From the NCBI GenBank assembly GCA_016783565.1, contig JADHWI010000006.1:17495-81494 (forward strand): a DNA stretch of 64,000 bases, in the 5' to 3' direction. The position numbers and the translations under genes are program-made. Under the pieces are notes generated by a model that was not told the DNA's origin, made no database searches, and worked only from the letters and a program-made list of their open reading frames with translations. This stretch comes from Kiritimatiellia bacterium. Lineage in GTDB: Bacteria; Verrucomicrobiota; Kiritimatiellia; UBA8416; JADHWI01. This document shows positions 45,811 through 53,810 of the stretch, piece after piece. Each line of letters opens with the position of its first letter. The first letter of the stretch is position 1.

Positions 45811-47421
45811 ATGAGTGAAGAAATTCTGGAAGAAGTAGAGTTTGCAGAAGAAATGCGGGAACTTGATCCCGAGCATGCCCTCCTGGACTTGTTTGAGCAT
45901 ATCAGCTTTAAGGAAAAGATTGCCCGCATTAAATTCGGCTTGAAGCAACCAGTTGAAACAGGTGCCTACAAATGGGCAAGACTTGAAATGAAACGTTTCC
46001 TGTCACCCATCGCCGGAGTCGTGGTACCGACAGTAGCACTATTGCTTCTCGTGGCATTTGCCGCGATGACACCCGCGCCTGAGCGAAAAGTCGAAGTGCA
46101 GATCATTGATCCCGAAGAAACTCCAGAGCTCGAAGAGATCGAAGAAATCATCGAGCCGCCACCCGAGATCCCTGATCCCGTAGACGTGGATTTCTCTCAG
46201 GACCCGGTCATGAACGATGTGGCCACACCGGCCCCACCGACAGATTTTGCTCCTCAGCCTGCGGAATTCGATTCCGTCGCACTTACGAAAAGCCCCGTCA
46301 TTCTACGCGGCATCTATGGCAGCCGCAACCCCGGCAGCCGCGGCAGTGCCCTGGCGCGCCATGGCGGTAGCGGCGCTGGCGAAGCCGCCGTGCTTCGCGC
46401 TCTACGCTGGCTCAAAAAGAACCAACTAGCGAACGGCGCCTGGAAGGGCACCGAGCCCGCAATGGCAGCCCTGGCTATTCTTACTTACATGGCCCATGGC
46501 GACACCCCCGCCTCTGAAGAGTTTGGCTACACTGTCGAAAAAGCCCTCCAGTATCTGGTCAACGCACAGGATGCCAGCGGACATTTCAAAGGACGCGACG
46601 GCCATGACTACACGCAACCGATCTGCGCCTACGCTTTGTGCGAAGCCTATGGCATGACCAAGGTCCCGGACATCCGGTACGCGGCTGAAAAAGCCATCAA
46701 GGTCGTTGTAAAGGGACAGAATGCGCATGGAAGCTTTAACTACAACCTTAAGGGCAAAAGCGACACCCGCAATGACACCACCTACGCAAGCTGGTGCGTC
46801 CAGGCTCTCAAAGCAGCCAAAATGGCTCGCATTGAGGTTGATGGCATAGAAAAATGCATGAATGATGCCGTCGCGGGAATCAAAATGAACTATGCGAACA
46901 GAGATGGCTACGGCGGCTTCGGCTACAGCAGCAAAGGCGTTGGCCACCTTACGGGCGCCGGCGTTCTGTGTCTGCAGTTCCTGAGCGATTCCCAAAGCAA
47001 AGAATGCCAGGGCGGCATCGCATGGCTGGATCAAAATGCCACCGTAAGCTGGGCCGAGCCATGGGGTAAACGTCCTGTCTACTACTGGTACTACATCACA
47101 CAGGCCATGTTCCAGCAGGGCGGCGGAAGCTGGAATGCCTGGAACAAGAAGTTCTCTCCTGAGCTTGTCAGAAATCAGACAATCCAAAGCAAAGAAGCCA
47201 GCGGATATGTCGATCACTTGGGCAACCCCCAGGAAACGGGATTCTGGACCGATCCGGGCGGCGCTGGCCATGGCGCGTCCAAAGAGCTGGACACCATGCT
47301 CTGCACGCTGATGTTGGAGGTCTACTATCGCTATCTGCCGACGTTTAAGCTTCCAGACGCAGAAGAGGACGTTGATCTGACGGAAGATGAAGACAACGTC
47401 GAAGTCAGCATCCAGATTTAA
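45811..47421 (+). CDS. TonB-like membrane anchor fused to squalene-cyclase-type alpha-toroid
   Basis: Residues 1-62 are cytoplasmic and acidic, then a single membrane helix (about 65-86), followed by an acidic/proline-rich spacer (EETPELEEIEEIIEPPPEIP, about 102-145) just as in TonB or TolA. In place of a TonB C-terminal domain, residues about 160-520 form an alpha/alpha toroid with prenyltransferase/squalene-oxidase repeats: LRWLKKNQLANGAWKG, LVNAQDASGHFKG, VKGQNAHGSFNY, NRDGYGGFGY. No DxDD or other cyclase catalytic acid motif is seen, so it is probably a binding or structural domain. It follows exbB-exbD-exbD. I infer an energy-transducing arm that reaches across the periplasm. Confidence 0.78.
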   Translation: MSEEILEEVEFAEEMRELDPEHALLDLFEHISFKEKIARIKFGLKQPVETGAYKWARLEMKRFLSPIAGVVVPTVALLLLVAFAAMTPAPERKVEVQIIDPEETPELEEIEEIIEPPPEIPDPVDVDFSQDPVMNDVATPAPPTDFAPQPAEFDSVALTKSPVILRGIYGSRNPGSRGSALARHGGSGAGEAAVLRALRWLKKNQLANGAWKGTEPAMAALAILTYMAHGDTPASEEFGYTVEKALQYLVNAQDASGHFKGRDGHDYTQPICAYALCEAYGMTKVPDIRYAAEKAIKVVVKGQNAHGSFNYNLKGKSDTRNDTTYASWCVQALKAAKMARIEVDGIEKCMNDAVAGIKMNYANRDGYGGFGYSSKGVGHLTGAGVLCLQFLSDSQSKECQGGIAWLDQNATVSWAEPWGKRPVYYWYYITQAMFQQGGGSWNAWNKKFSPELVRNQTIQSKEASGYVDHLGNPQETGFWTDPGGAGHGASKELDTMLCTLMLEVYYRYLPTFKLPDAEEDVDLTEDEDNVEVSIQI

Positions 47422-47425
47422 TCCG

Positions 47426-48754
47426 ATGAGATCAACATCTCTCATTCTTCTGATCTTTCTAGCCGTTGCACTGGCATCCAACGCAAGTGAACCCGAACGT
47501 TTTTTTAAGCGCCCCGGCGTCACGGCGGATCGGCAGCAGCAACGCGTAGTTCTGGATGCAACCGCTACCGATCTGTCAAAAGGTGACACAGCCGAATTTC
47601 TGCTGGTCGCCTCAGGCAGCGGTCATGATTATGAATCCCTGGCCATCAGCAAAGCAAAATGCTCCGATATTCTGAAGGCACTTCAGTTCATTGGACTCTC
47701 ACCCGGAACCCCCTACAATCCGGAAACGTTGCGCTTCTGGCCAAAAGGAGAACGCGTCATCGTGACGTTCGGGTATGAAGACGCCGAAGGCACGCTGCAA
47801 ACCATTCGTGCGGAAGACTTGATCACCGATGCCAACACGGGGAATTCCCTCGCCACGGAAGGATTTATTTTCGTGGGTTCTCGCATGATTCCCGACCCGG
47901 AAACCGGCAAACCGGTTCTCGCGGCAGATTTGCGTGATCCCATGTCGGTCATTGCCAATTACAATGAAACAGAGTCCCTGCTTGACGTTCCGCGCCAGGC
48001 GCCCCAGGGCGATGTTTACGAACAACAGACCCTCGGAACCAATCATCCCTTCCGAGCCGGGCAGAAACTACGTGTCATGCTGACACCCGAGCACCGGGAT
48101 GGAACCCGACGCGTTGTCAATTTCACGCTACGCGCCACGCAGCCCCAGACGCCCCGGGAAGGTATCCTCAATGGCGCAGAACTGACCCTCTCAGAAAATG
48201 GCGCACAGCGCTGCAAGACTAACGACCTTGCTGCAGTACTCTCCCATTTCGCCGAAGCAATTGAAAAACAACGCGACCCCTATGTAGCCCTGGATTTCGA
48301 CCAGGACATCACGCTGGGAACCATGAACAAACTATGTTCACTAGTCGCTTCGCTTGAGGGCACCAGTGGGATACGAATCGAACCGCCGGTGGACGGACAA
48401 CTGTACTACCGGGCGTTCATTCCAAAAGAACCTTACCGCAGCCGAAAAGCGCGCTACGCGCAACCCAGCGAGTTGATCCTGAAACTGAATAGTGAAGGTC
48501 AAATCCAAGCAGAAGTCGTTCACATCACACAGAAATGGAACGACGAGACGCCATCACCCACACTGGTGATAAGCACGCACCCCGTAGCCGGTCCGGATGC
48601 GTTACCGAAGGTGCTTACCCTGGCTGATCAGATGCCCATTCTCCTGGTGTTTGCCGATCAGACCATCACGCACGCAACACTGATGTCATACGTAAATCCG
48701 GTCCGCACCACACATCCAACCATACACGTCTATATCGGCACCCCAACCGACTAG
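47426..48754 (+). CDS. Secreted YdjY-domain protein with two ExbD-like modules
   Basis: The ATG at 47426 lies 4 bases after the toroid gene. The 442-residue product has a signal peptide (about 1-20). Residues about 35-185 resemble the YdjY domain (FLLVASGSGHDYESLAIS, ILKALQFIGLSPG, GFIFVGSRMIPDPETG). Residues about 250-318 (LTLSENG then DPYVALDFDQDITLGTMNKL) and 348-438 (LILKLNSEGQ then PILLVFADQTITHATLMSYV) each follow the strand-helix-strand-helix order of the ExbD periplasmic domain but lack its membrane helix. I infer that it docks onto the ExbD or toroid parts. Function not known; the module comparison is by eye. Confidence 0.65.
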   Translation: MRSTSLILLIFLAVALASNASEPERFFKRPGVTADRQQQRVVLDATATDLSKGDTAEFLLVASGSGHDYESLAISKAKCSDILKALQFIGLSPGTPYNPETLRFWPKGERVIVTFGYEDAEGTLQTIRAEDLITDANTGNSLATEGFIFVGSRMIPDPETGKPVLAADLRDPMSVIANYNETESLLDVPRQAPQGDVYEQQTLGTNHPFRAGQKLRVMLTPEHRDGTRRVVNFTLRATQPQTPREGILNGAELTLSENGAQRCKTNDLAAVLSHFAEAIEKQRDPYVALDFDQDITLGTMNKLCSLVASLEGTSGIRIEPPVDGQLYYRAFIPKEPYRSRKARYAQPSELILKLNSEGQIQAEVVHITQKWNDETPSPTLVISTHPVAGPDALPKVLTLADQMPILLVFADQTITHATLMSYVNPVRTTHPTIHVYIGTPTD

Positions 48755-48777
48755 GGCCATTCAAGATTAGACGCCAA

Positions 48778-48803
48778 GGTAGGGCGCGCAGTCTTTGCGC
48801 GCC
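48778..48803 (+). repeat. REP-like palindrome, copy 2
   Basis: GGTAGGG head, stem GGCGCGCA (48783-48790) with TGCGCGCC (48796-48803), loop GTCTT. It is inverted relative to copy 3, thirty bases downstream, in the convergent gap before mutL. Confidence 0.7.
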
Positions 48804-48831
48804 GAGAGTGCCGCCTGATAGACATCCATCC

Positions 48832-48858
48832 GGACGGCGAAAGACCGCCGTCCCTACC
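48832..48858 (-). repeat. REP-like palindrome, copy 3
   Basis: GGACGGCG (48832-48839) pairs with CGCCGTCC (48846-48853); on the minus strand it starts GGTAGGG and the loop reads GTCTTT, as in copy 2, while the stem bases differ but still pair. Together with copy 2 it forms a head-to-head pair like a BIME. Confidence 0.7.
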
Positions 48859-48870
48859 CACCAAAGCTTC

Positions 48871-50712
48871 TTAAACCCGGCCGAACTTTTTGTTTAATTC
48901 CTGTACCGACGTAAAAATCAACGTGGGACGCCCACGGGGATTCGTGTAAGGCATTTCGCACCCCGCCAGATCGATAACCAGCTTCTCAATCTCCTGCAAC
49001 GTGAACTTCCGGCGTCCCGTCACCGCAGCTCGGCTGGCAGCCTGCGCCACCGACTCTTCGCGCCAGCGTCCCTGCCCGCGACGCACCCCCGCCTGCTCCA
49101 GCACATGGGGCATTTCAGCAAGAACTTCCCGTGCCGAGACCGTCCCAAGGCATTGCGGCAACGCATCCACAAGAAGACTGTTTCCTCCGAACTCACTGAT
49201 CCCAAACCCGAGACTCCGCACCACATCCAAATGCTTGCGCAGCAGCGCCACGTCCCGCGGTGGAAGCTCAACGTTCTCAGGCATCAACAATTGCTGAACC
49301 GCCACATCCCCCTGCTCAGCCTGCTTCATCAGCGTCTCAAAAATCACCCGCTCATGCGCCGCTCGCGGATCCATCAGTACCATGCCGTCTTCCGTCTCAA
49401 GCACCACATATTGCCCCGCAACCTGCCCCAGCACGCGACACCAGGACCAGGGTGCTGATGACAGATCAGGCCCCTCCTCCTTCGCTTCCACGGTATTCGC
49501 CGATGCAACGGCATCCCCCTGCTCACCACTGTCCCCTACTCTTCCTGAGAAGGGCCGTGTAGCCGCCACCGCTGGCTGCGCCTCCGGCCCCGACATGCGC
49601 GGGTAATGAAACGTATGCCCAGGATCCAGATCAGTAATACTGAGCTGAACTTCCGCAGTCGGCTTTTCCGCAGGCGTTACAGACTCCTCTTGTGCCTTGT
49701 CAGAATCCCTGGAGGCATCCTCCGGCAGCGACTTGCGAACGGCGTGAATGACCGCATCGCGAACGTCCGATGGCTTGCGGAACCGCACTTCGCGTTTCGT
49801 GGGATGCACATTGACGTCCACAAGGTCAGTCGGCATGGTCAAAAACAAAAACACACATGGGTGCCTGTTGTCGGGTATCAAAGTGCGAAACGCTTCGCGT
49901 ATCGCATAATTCAGCACCGGCGCGCTCGTCGAACGGGAATTCACAAACAGATACTGCTCCGCGCGGTCCGCGCGATGGAAACCAGGGCCACTCACGAACC
50001 CCGCCACGCCAATATCTCCGCACTCCGCGCTTACCTCGCGCATCTGGGTCAGGTACTCAGTGCCGAACAACTCACGCACACGATTCGCCAGGGCGTCTCC
50101 GGCCGAAAGTTGATAGGTCATACGGCCATCCACTTTCAATGACATTCCCACTTCCGGATGCGCCAACGCCTGAGTAATAAAACAATTGCGAATATGTGAA
50201 AGCTCAGTCTGATACGCCCGCAGAAACTTTCGCCGCGCCGGGACATTGAAAAAAAGATCCCGCACCTCAATGCGCGTACCACCCGGCGCTCCAATATCGT
50301 TCACCTCCTGTATGCGGCCGCCCGTGATCACCAATTCTGTTCCCGTCACATCTCCCTGTTGACAGGTCACCAGGCGGAAGCGCGAAACCGATGCAATGGC
50401 AGCCAAAGCTTCCCCGCGAAAGCCCAATGTGGCAATGTGCTCGATGTCATCCACATCGCGTATCTTACTGGTCGCCTGTCGCTCAATAGACAAAAGCGCA
50501 TCATCTCGATTCATGCCGCGGCCGCTGTCGCTGACCGCCACAAGTTTGCGCCCCCCCGCAACCACTTCCAGATCAATCTGGGTGCCGCCTGCATCCAGCG
50601 CGTTCTCCATCAACTCCTTGACCACCGAGGCAGGACGGTCCACAACCTCCCCTGCAGCAATCTTATTTGCGACATGAATCGACAAAACCTGAATATGACG
50701 TGCATCTGACAT
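48871..50712 (-). CDS. mutL: DNA mismatch repair protein MutL
   Basis: With ATG at 50712 the protein has 613 residues. The GHKL ATPase part has IAAGEVVDRPASVVKELMENALDAG, DSGRGM and GFRGEALAAI. The C-terminal dimerisation domain begins near residue 420 (WCRVLGQVAGQYVVL). Metal-binding endonuclease motifs are altered: DQHA-type site reads DPRAAHER, and the CPHGRP-type site reads NPRGRP. This suggests no intrinsic nicking, as in E. coli MutL. MutL couples MutS recognition to strand removal. The REP-like pair lies just past its stop. Confidence 0.94.
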   Translation of the reverse strand: MSDARHIQVLSIHVANKIAAGEVVDRPASVVKELMENALDAGGTQIDLEVVAGGRKLVAVSDSGRGMNRDDALLSIERQATSKIRDVDDIEHIATLGFRGEALAAIASVSRFRLVTCQQGDVTGTELVITGGRIQEVNDIGAPGGTRIEVRDLFFNVPARRKFLRAYQTELSHIRNCFITQALAHPEVGMSLKVDGRMTYQLSAGDALANRVRELFGTEYLTQMREVSAECGDIGVAGFVSGPGFHRADRAEQYLFVNSRSTSAPVLNYAIREAFRTLIPDNRHPCVFLFLTMPTDLVDVNVHPTKREVRFRKPSDVRDAVIHAVRKSLPEDASRDSDKAQEESVTPAEKPTAEVQLSITDLDPGHTFHYPRMSGPEAQPAVAATRPFSGRVGDSGEQGDAVASANTVEAKEEGPDLSSAPWSWCRVLGQVAGQYVVLETEDGMVLMDPRAAHERVIFETLMKQAEQGDVAVQQLLMPENVELPPRDVALLRKHLDVVRSLGFGISEFGGNSLLVDALPQCLGTVSAREVLAEMPHVLEQAGVRRGQGRWREESVAQAASRAAVTGRRKFTLQEIEKLVIDLAGCEMPYTNPRGRPTLIFTSVQELNKKFGRV

Positions 50713-50930
50713 ATCTCGCAGCATACCCGTTGCGTACGACTTGTCGCAAGAATATTGGCCTGAGGCATAAAAACTCCATCCATATACCGATCAATTGAGA
50801 CTTCAGGATGCACGACGTAGCAAGCTGCGTGGCACAGCCGCGTCACAGAACTTTTTCTCCTTTTGCGAGCCGGTCGAATACGATAGCATCGCCACGTCCA
50901 ATCTATCAAATTTTTGGAGATTATACTGCT

Positions 50931-52202
50931 ATGCTGGATATCAAGAGACTGCGAGAGTGCCCGGAAGAAATTCGCGAGGGCCTGACAAAAAAAGGTGGAG
51001 CCCCGGAACTGGTTGACGAGATTCTTTCGTTGGACGAAGAGCGGCGCAGCACACTTACAGAGGTGGAACAACTTAAGAGTCACCGCAATACCAGTTCAAA
51101 ACAGATCGGCACCCTGAAGCGCGAGGGCCAGGATACTTCCGAGCTCGAGGCCGCCATGCGTGAAGTCGGACAGAAGATCTCTGAACTGGATGACGTTGTG
51201 CGCGACATCAGCAAAAAGCTGGGCGATCTACTCCTCACCGTTCCCAATATGCCTCACCACTCCACGCCGGTTGGTCATGATGAATCCGCCAACCGCGAAG
51301 TGCGTACATGGGGCAGCATCCCGGAGTTCAGCTTTGAACCCAAAGATCACATCGCACTGGGAGAAACTCTGAAGATTCTGGATCTTCCACGCGCAGCGCG
51401 CATGAGCAGCAGCGGCTTCCCCCTGTTGGTCGGGCTGGGGTCCCGACTGCAACGATCTTTAATCCAGTTCATGCTGGATATTCACGTCGACAAACATGGG
51501 TATCGCGAAGTCTGGCCGCCGATTCTCTGCAACACCGGTGCCATGACGGGAACCGGACAATTACCAAAGATGGCCGAAGACATGTACCATTGCACGGACG
51601 ACCTATGGCTGGCACCCACCGCCGAAGTACCCGTGACCAACATCTACCGGGAAGAAATCATCGAAGAGGAATTACCGATCTTCCTCACCGCCTACAGCGC
51701 CTGTTTCCGTCGCGAGGCAGGGGCCGCCGGAAAGGACACCCGCGGACTCATCCGCGTCCATCAGTTTGACAAAGTAGAAATGGTCAAATTCGTAGAACCA
51801 AATGCATCGTACCGCGAGCTGGAACAACTGCTTGGCAACGCCGAAGACATTCTCCAGCGTCTCAATCTACCCTACCGGGTACTTGAACTGTGCAGCGGCG
51901 ATCTCAGCTTTGCTGCAGCGAAATGCTATGACATTGAGCTATGGGCGCCCGGTCAACAAGGTTGGCTGGAGGTATCCTCCTGCAGCAACTTCGAAGACTT
52001 CCAGGCCAGGCGTGCCGCGATCCGCTATCGTAATCACGACGGGCAGGTCAACTTTGTGCACACACTAAACGGGTCCGGCGTTGCGCTTCCGCGTCTCGTC
52101 ATCGCCATACTGGAGAACGGACAGCAAGAGGACGGTTCCATTCTGCTCCCCGAAGCGATCGTTCCCTACATGGGCGGCATTGATCGTATCGTAGCACCGT
52201 AA
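50931..52202 (+). CDS. serS: Seryl-tRNA synthetase
   Basis: The ATG at 50931 (GGAGA at 50916-50920) gives 423 residues, the usual bacterial length; longer reading upstream does not align with the family. Residues 1-105 are the tRNA-binding coiled-coil arm (MLDIKRLRECPEEIREGL, LTEVEQLKSHRN). The class II core shows motif 2 (AYSACFRREAGAAGKDTRGLIRVHQF) and motif 3 with SGVALPRLVIAILEN. It charges tRNA-Ser in the cytoplasm. tilS follows 13 bases later. Confidence 0.96.
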   Translation: MLDIKRLRECPEEIREGLTKKGGAPELVDEILSLDEERRSTLTEVEQLKSHRNTSSKQIGTLKREGQDTSELEAAMREVGQKISELDDVVRDISKKLGDLLLTVPNMPHHSTPVGHDESANREVRTWGSIPEFSFEPKDHIALGETLKILDLPRAARMSSSGFPLLVGLGSRLQRSLIQFMLDIHVDKHGYREVWPPILCNTGAMTGTGQLPKMAEDMYHCTDDLWLAPTAEVPVTNIYREEIIEEELPIFLTAYSACFRREAGAAGKDTRGLIRVHQFDKVEMVKFVEPNASYRELEQLLGNAEDILQRLNLPYRVLELCSGDLSFAAAKCYDIELWAPGQQGWLEVSSCSNFEDFQARRAAIRYRNHDGQVNFVHTLNGSGVALPRLVIAILENGQQEDGSILLPEAIVPYMGGIDRIVAP

Positions 52203-52215
52203 TTTTCGGCATAGC

Positions 52216-53652
52216 ATGGCCAACAAACTGCAACGAGCATTCTTGGGCGAAGTCCGAAAACAGGGCTTCTTTCTCCCCGGCGAAACGGTTTTGGTTGCAA
52301 CATCCGGCGGGAAGGACTCAATGGCCCTGCTGGAACTCATGGCGTCACTTGCGAAGACGCTTGATATTTCAATTATAGTGGCACATCTCAATCACGGCAT
52401 TCGTGGTCAGGAAGCATCTCGAGACGCCGAGAGCGTTGCGGAGGCTGCCCGGCGACTCAAACTGCCCTTCCACTGTGCCCGCGCACGCGTAAGCGTGCGA
52501 GCCAAAAACCGTGGTATTTCAATCGAAATGGCTGCCAGAGAAGCCCGTTACGCTTTTTTTCGCAAGATTTGCAGACAAACCTATGCAACCTGTATTGCTA
52601 CCGCACATACCGCAGATGATCAGGCTGAGACACTTCTGCTGAAACTGGCGCGAGGGGCAGGATCTGGCGGATTAGCCGGTATTCCGCCGATCTCAACGCA
52701 TCATGGTCTCCGCCTCGTGCGCCCGCTACTTGCATTTACAGGAAAAGAACTTTGCGATTATCTACGGGCATGCAACCTCACATGGCGCGAAGATGCAAGC
52801 AACACCGATCCCGCATTCTTACGAAACCGGGTGCGGACGGAAATCCTTCCGCTGCTCGAAGAAAGACTGAATCCTTGCGTTCGCGATGCCTTGACACGCA
52901 CCGCAGACATTCTGCGTCAAGAAGACGAATGGATGCAATCCATGGCAGAGCTGCTGCTAAAAGAATGTTCGGCGACCGAATCCAACACCGGCGACCTGCA
53001 CATTACGCAACTCGCCTCTCTTCCCCCTGCTGCTCTGCGGCGCGTATTGATACGATGGCTTTCCACCAGTGGTGTAGACAATACTGATATCGATTACCGT
53101 CGCCTGGACAGCATTACCCGACTCGTTCTGTCACACCGTGGATCAGGACACGTTCAACTGCCCGGAAATCTGCTTGTTTACCGTCAAGGGGGATGGCTAT
53201 CGCTCGTACCGTCTGAATCAAACGCCAGGGCCTCACTGCCCGTTTGTCCTCTCCCGCAACGAAAACATACACATAGATTCCCGGAATGGGGGCTGAAGGT
53301 TACAATAGAACCTCGGACCGGCATACTTAAACCAACCTGTCCCGGTCCCGGCATCCTGCCCGCCTGCGCATCAATCAGCAAGAAGGCCGTAGCGGGTCAC
53401 CAACTGAGTATTCGAGCATGGCGTCCAGGAGATCGCATGCGTCCGCTGGGAATGAAGGGATCACGAAAACTGCAGGACATCTTTGTGGATGCCAAAGTGC
53501 CCCCTTCAAAACGCAACAGAATACCTCTGCTTGTCTGTGGGGGCGAAATCATCTGGGTCCCCGGATACCGCGTGGCTCAAGGCTGGGAAGTCAATGCCCC
53601 ATCTGACCCGGCGCTGCATGTGCTTTTCACCCCTCTCAAACCGCAATCATGA
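52216..53652 (+). CDS. tilS: tRNA(Ile)-lysidine synthase
   Basis: The 478-residue protein has the PP-loop ATP site SGGKDS (residues 30-35), HLNHGIRG, ATAHTADDQAETLLLKLARGAG, WREDASNTDPAFLRNRVR, and the C-terminal substrate-recognition domain (RAWRPGDRMRPLGMKGSRKL). TilS adds lysine to C34 of the tRNA-Ile that reads AUA. The full three-domain form is present. It probably shares a transcript with serS. A 158-base gap with a promoter separates it from ftsH. Confidence 0.95.
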   Translation: MANKLQRAFLGEVRKQGFFLPGETVLVATSGGKDSMALLELMASLAKTLDISIIVAHLNHGIRGQEASRDAESVAEAARRLKLPFHCARARVSVRAKNRGISIEMAAREARYAFFRKICRQTYATCIATAHTADDQAETLLLKLARGAGSGGLAGIPPISTHHGLRLVRPLLAFTGKELCDYLRACNLTWREDASNTDPAFLRNRVRTEILPLLEERLNPCVRDALTRTADILRQEDEWMQSMAELLLKECSATESNTGDLHITQLASLPPAALRRVLIRWLSTSGVDNTDIDYRRLDSITRLVLSHRGSGHVQLPGNLLVYRQGGWLSLVPSESNARASLPVCPLPQRKHTHRFPEWGLKVTIEPRTGILKPTCPGPGILPACASISKKAVAGHQLSIRAWRPGDRMRPLGMKGSRKLQDIFVDAKVPPSKRNRIPLLVCGGEIIWVPGYRVAQGWEVNAPSDPALHVLFTPLKPQS

Positions 53653-53707
53653 ACCATTATACCAAACGTTTTTCTCAATATTGTTCAATCTTCTTTATAA
53701 GTACTAA

Positions 53708-53736
53708 TTGACCCTCCCTCCCCTGCCCGATACTAT
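53708..53736 (+). promoter_or_regulatory. Sigma70-type promoter for the ftsH operon
   Basis: TTGACC at 53708-53713, 17-base spacer, TACTAT at 53731-53736, five of six matches at each element. Transcription would start near 53743, giving an untranslated leader of about 68 bases before ftsH. Confidence 0.7.
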
Positions 53737-53810
53737 CTGACATGTACATACAGAATACGTGTCGCCGGGCTTACCCCACAGGCACGCGAGGACGAAAGTA
53801 ACGCCGAACT

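Noticed and set aside
46426..47589. 387-codon open frame on the minus strand
   Set aside because: It lies fully antisense to the toroid gene and the start of the YdjY gene, has a His/Cys/Phe-odd composition and no ribosome site; it is a by-product of codon use on the other strand.
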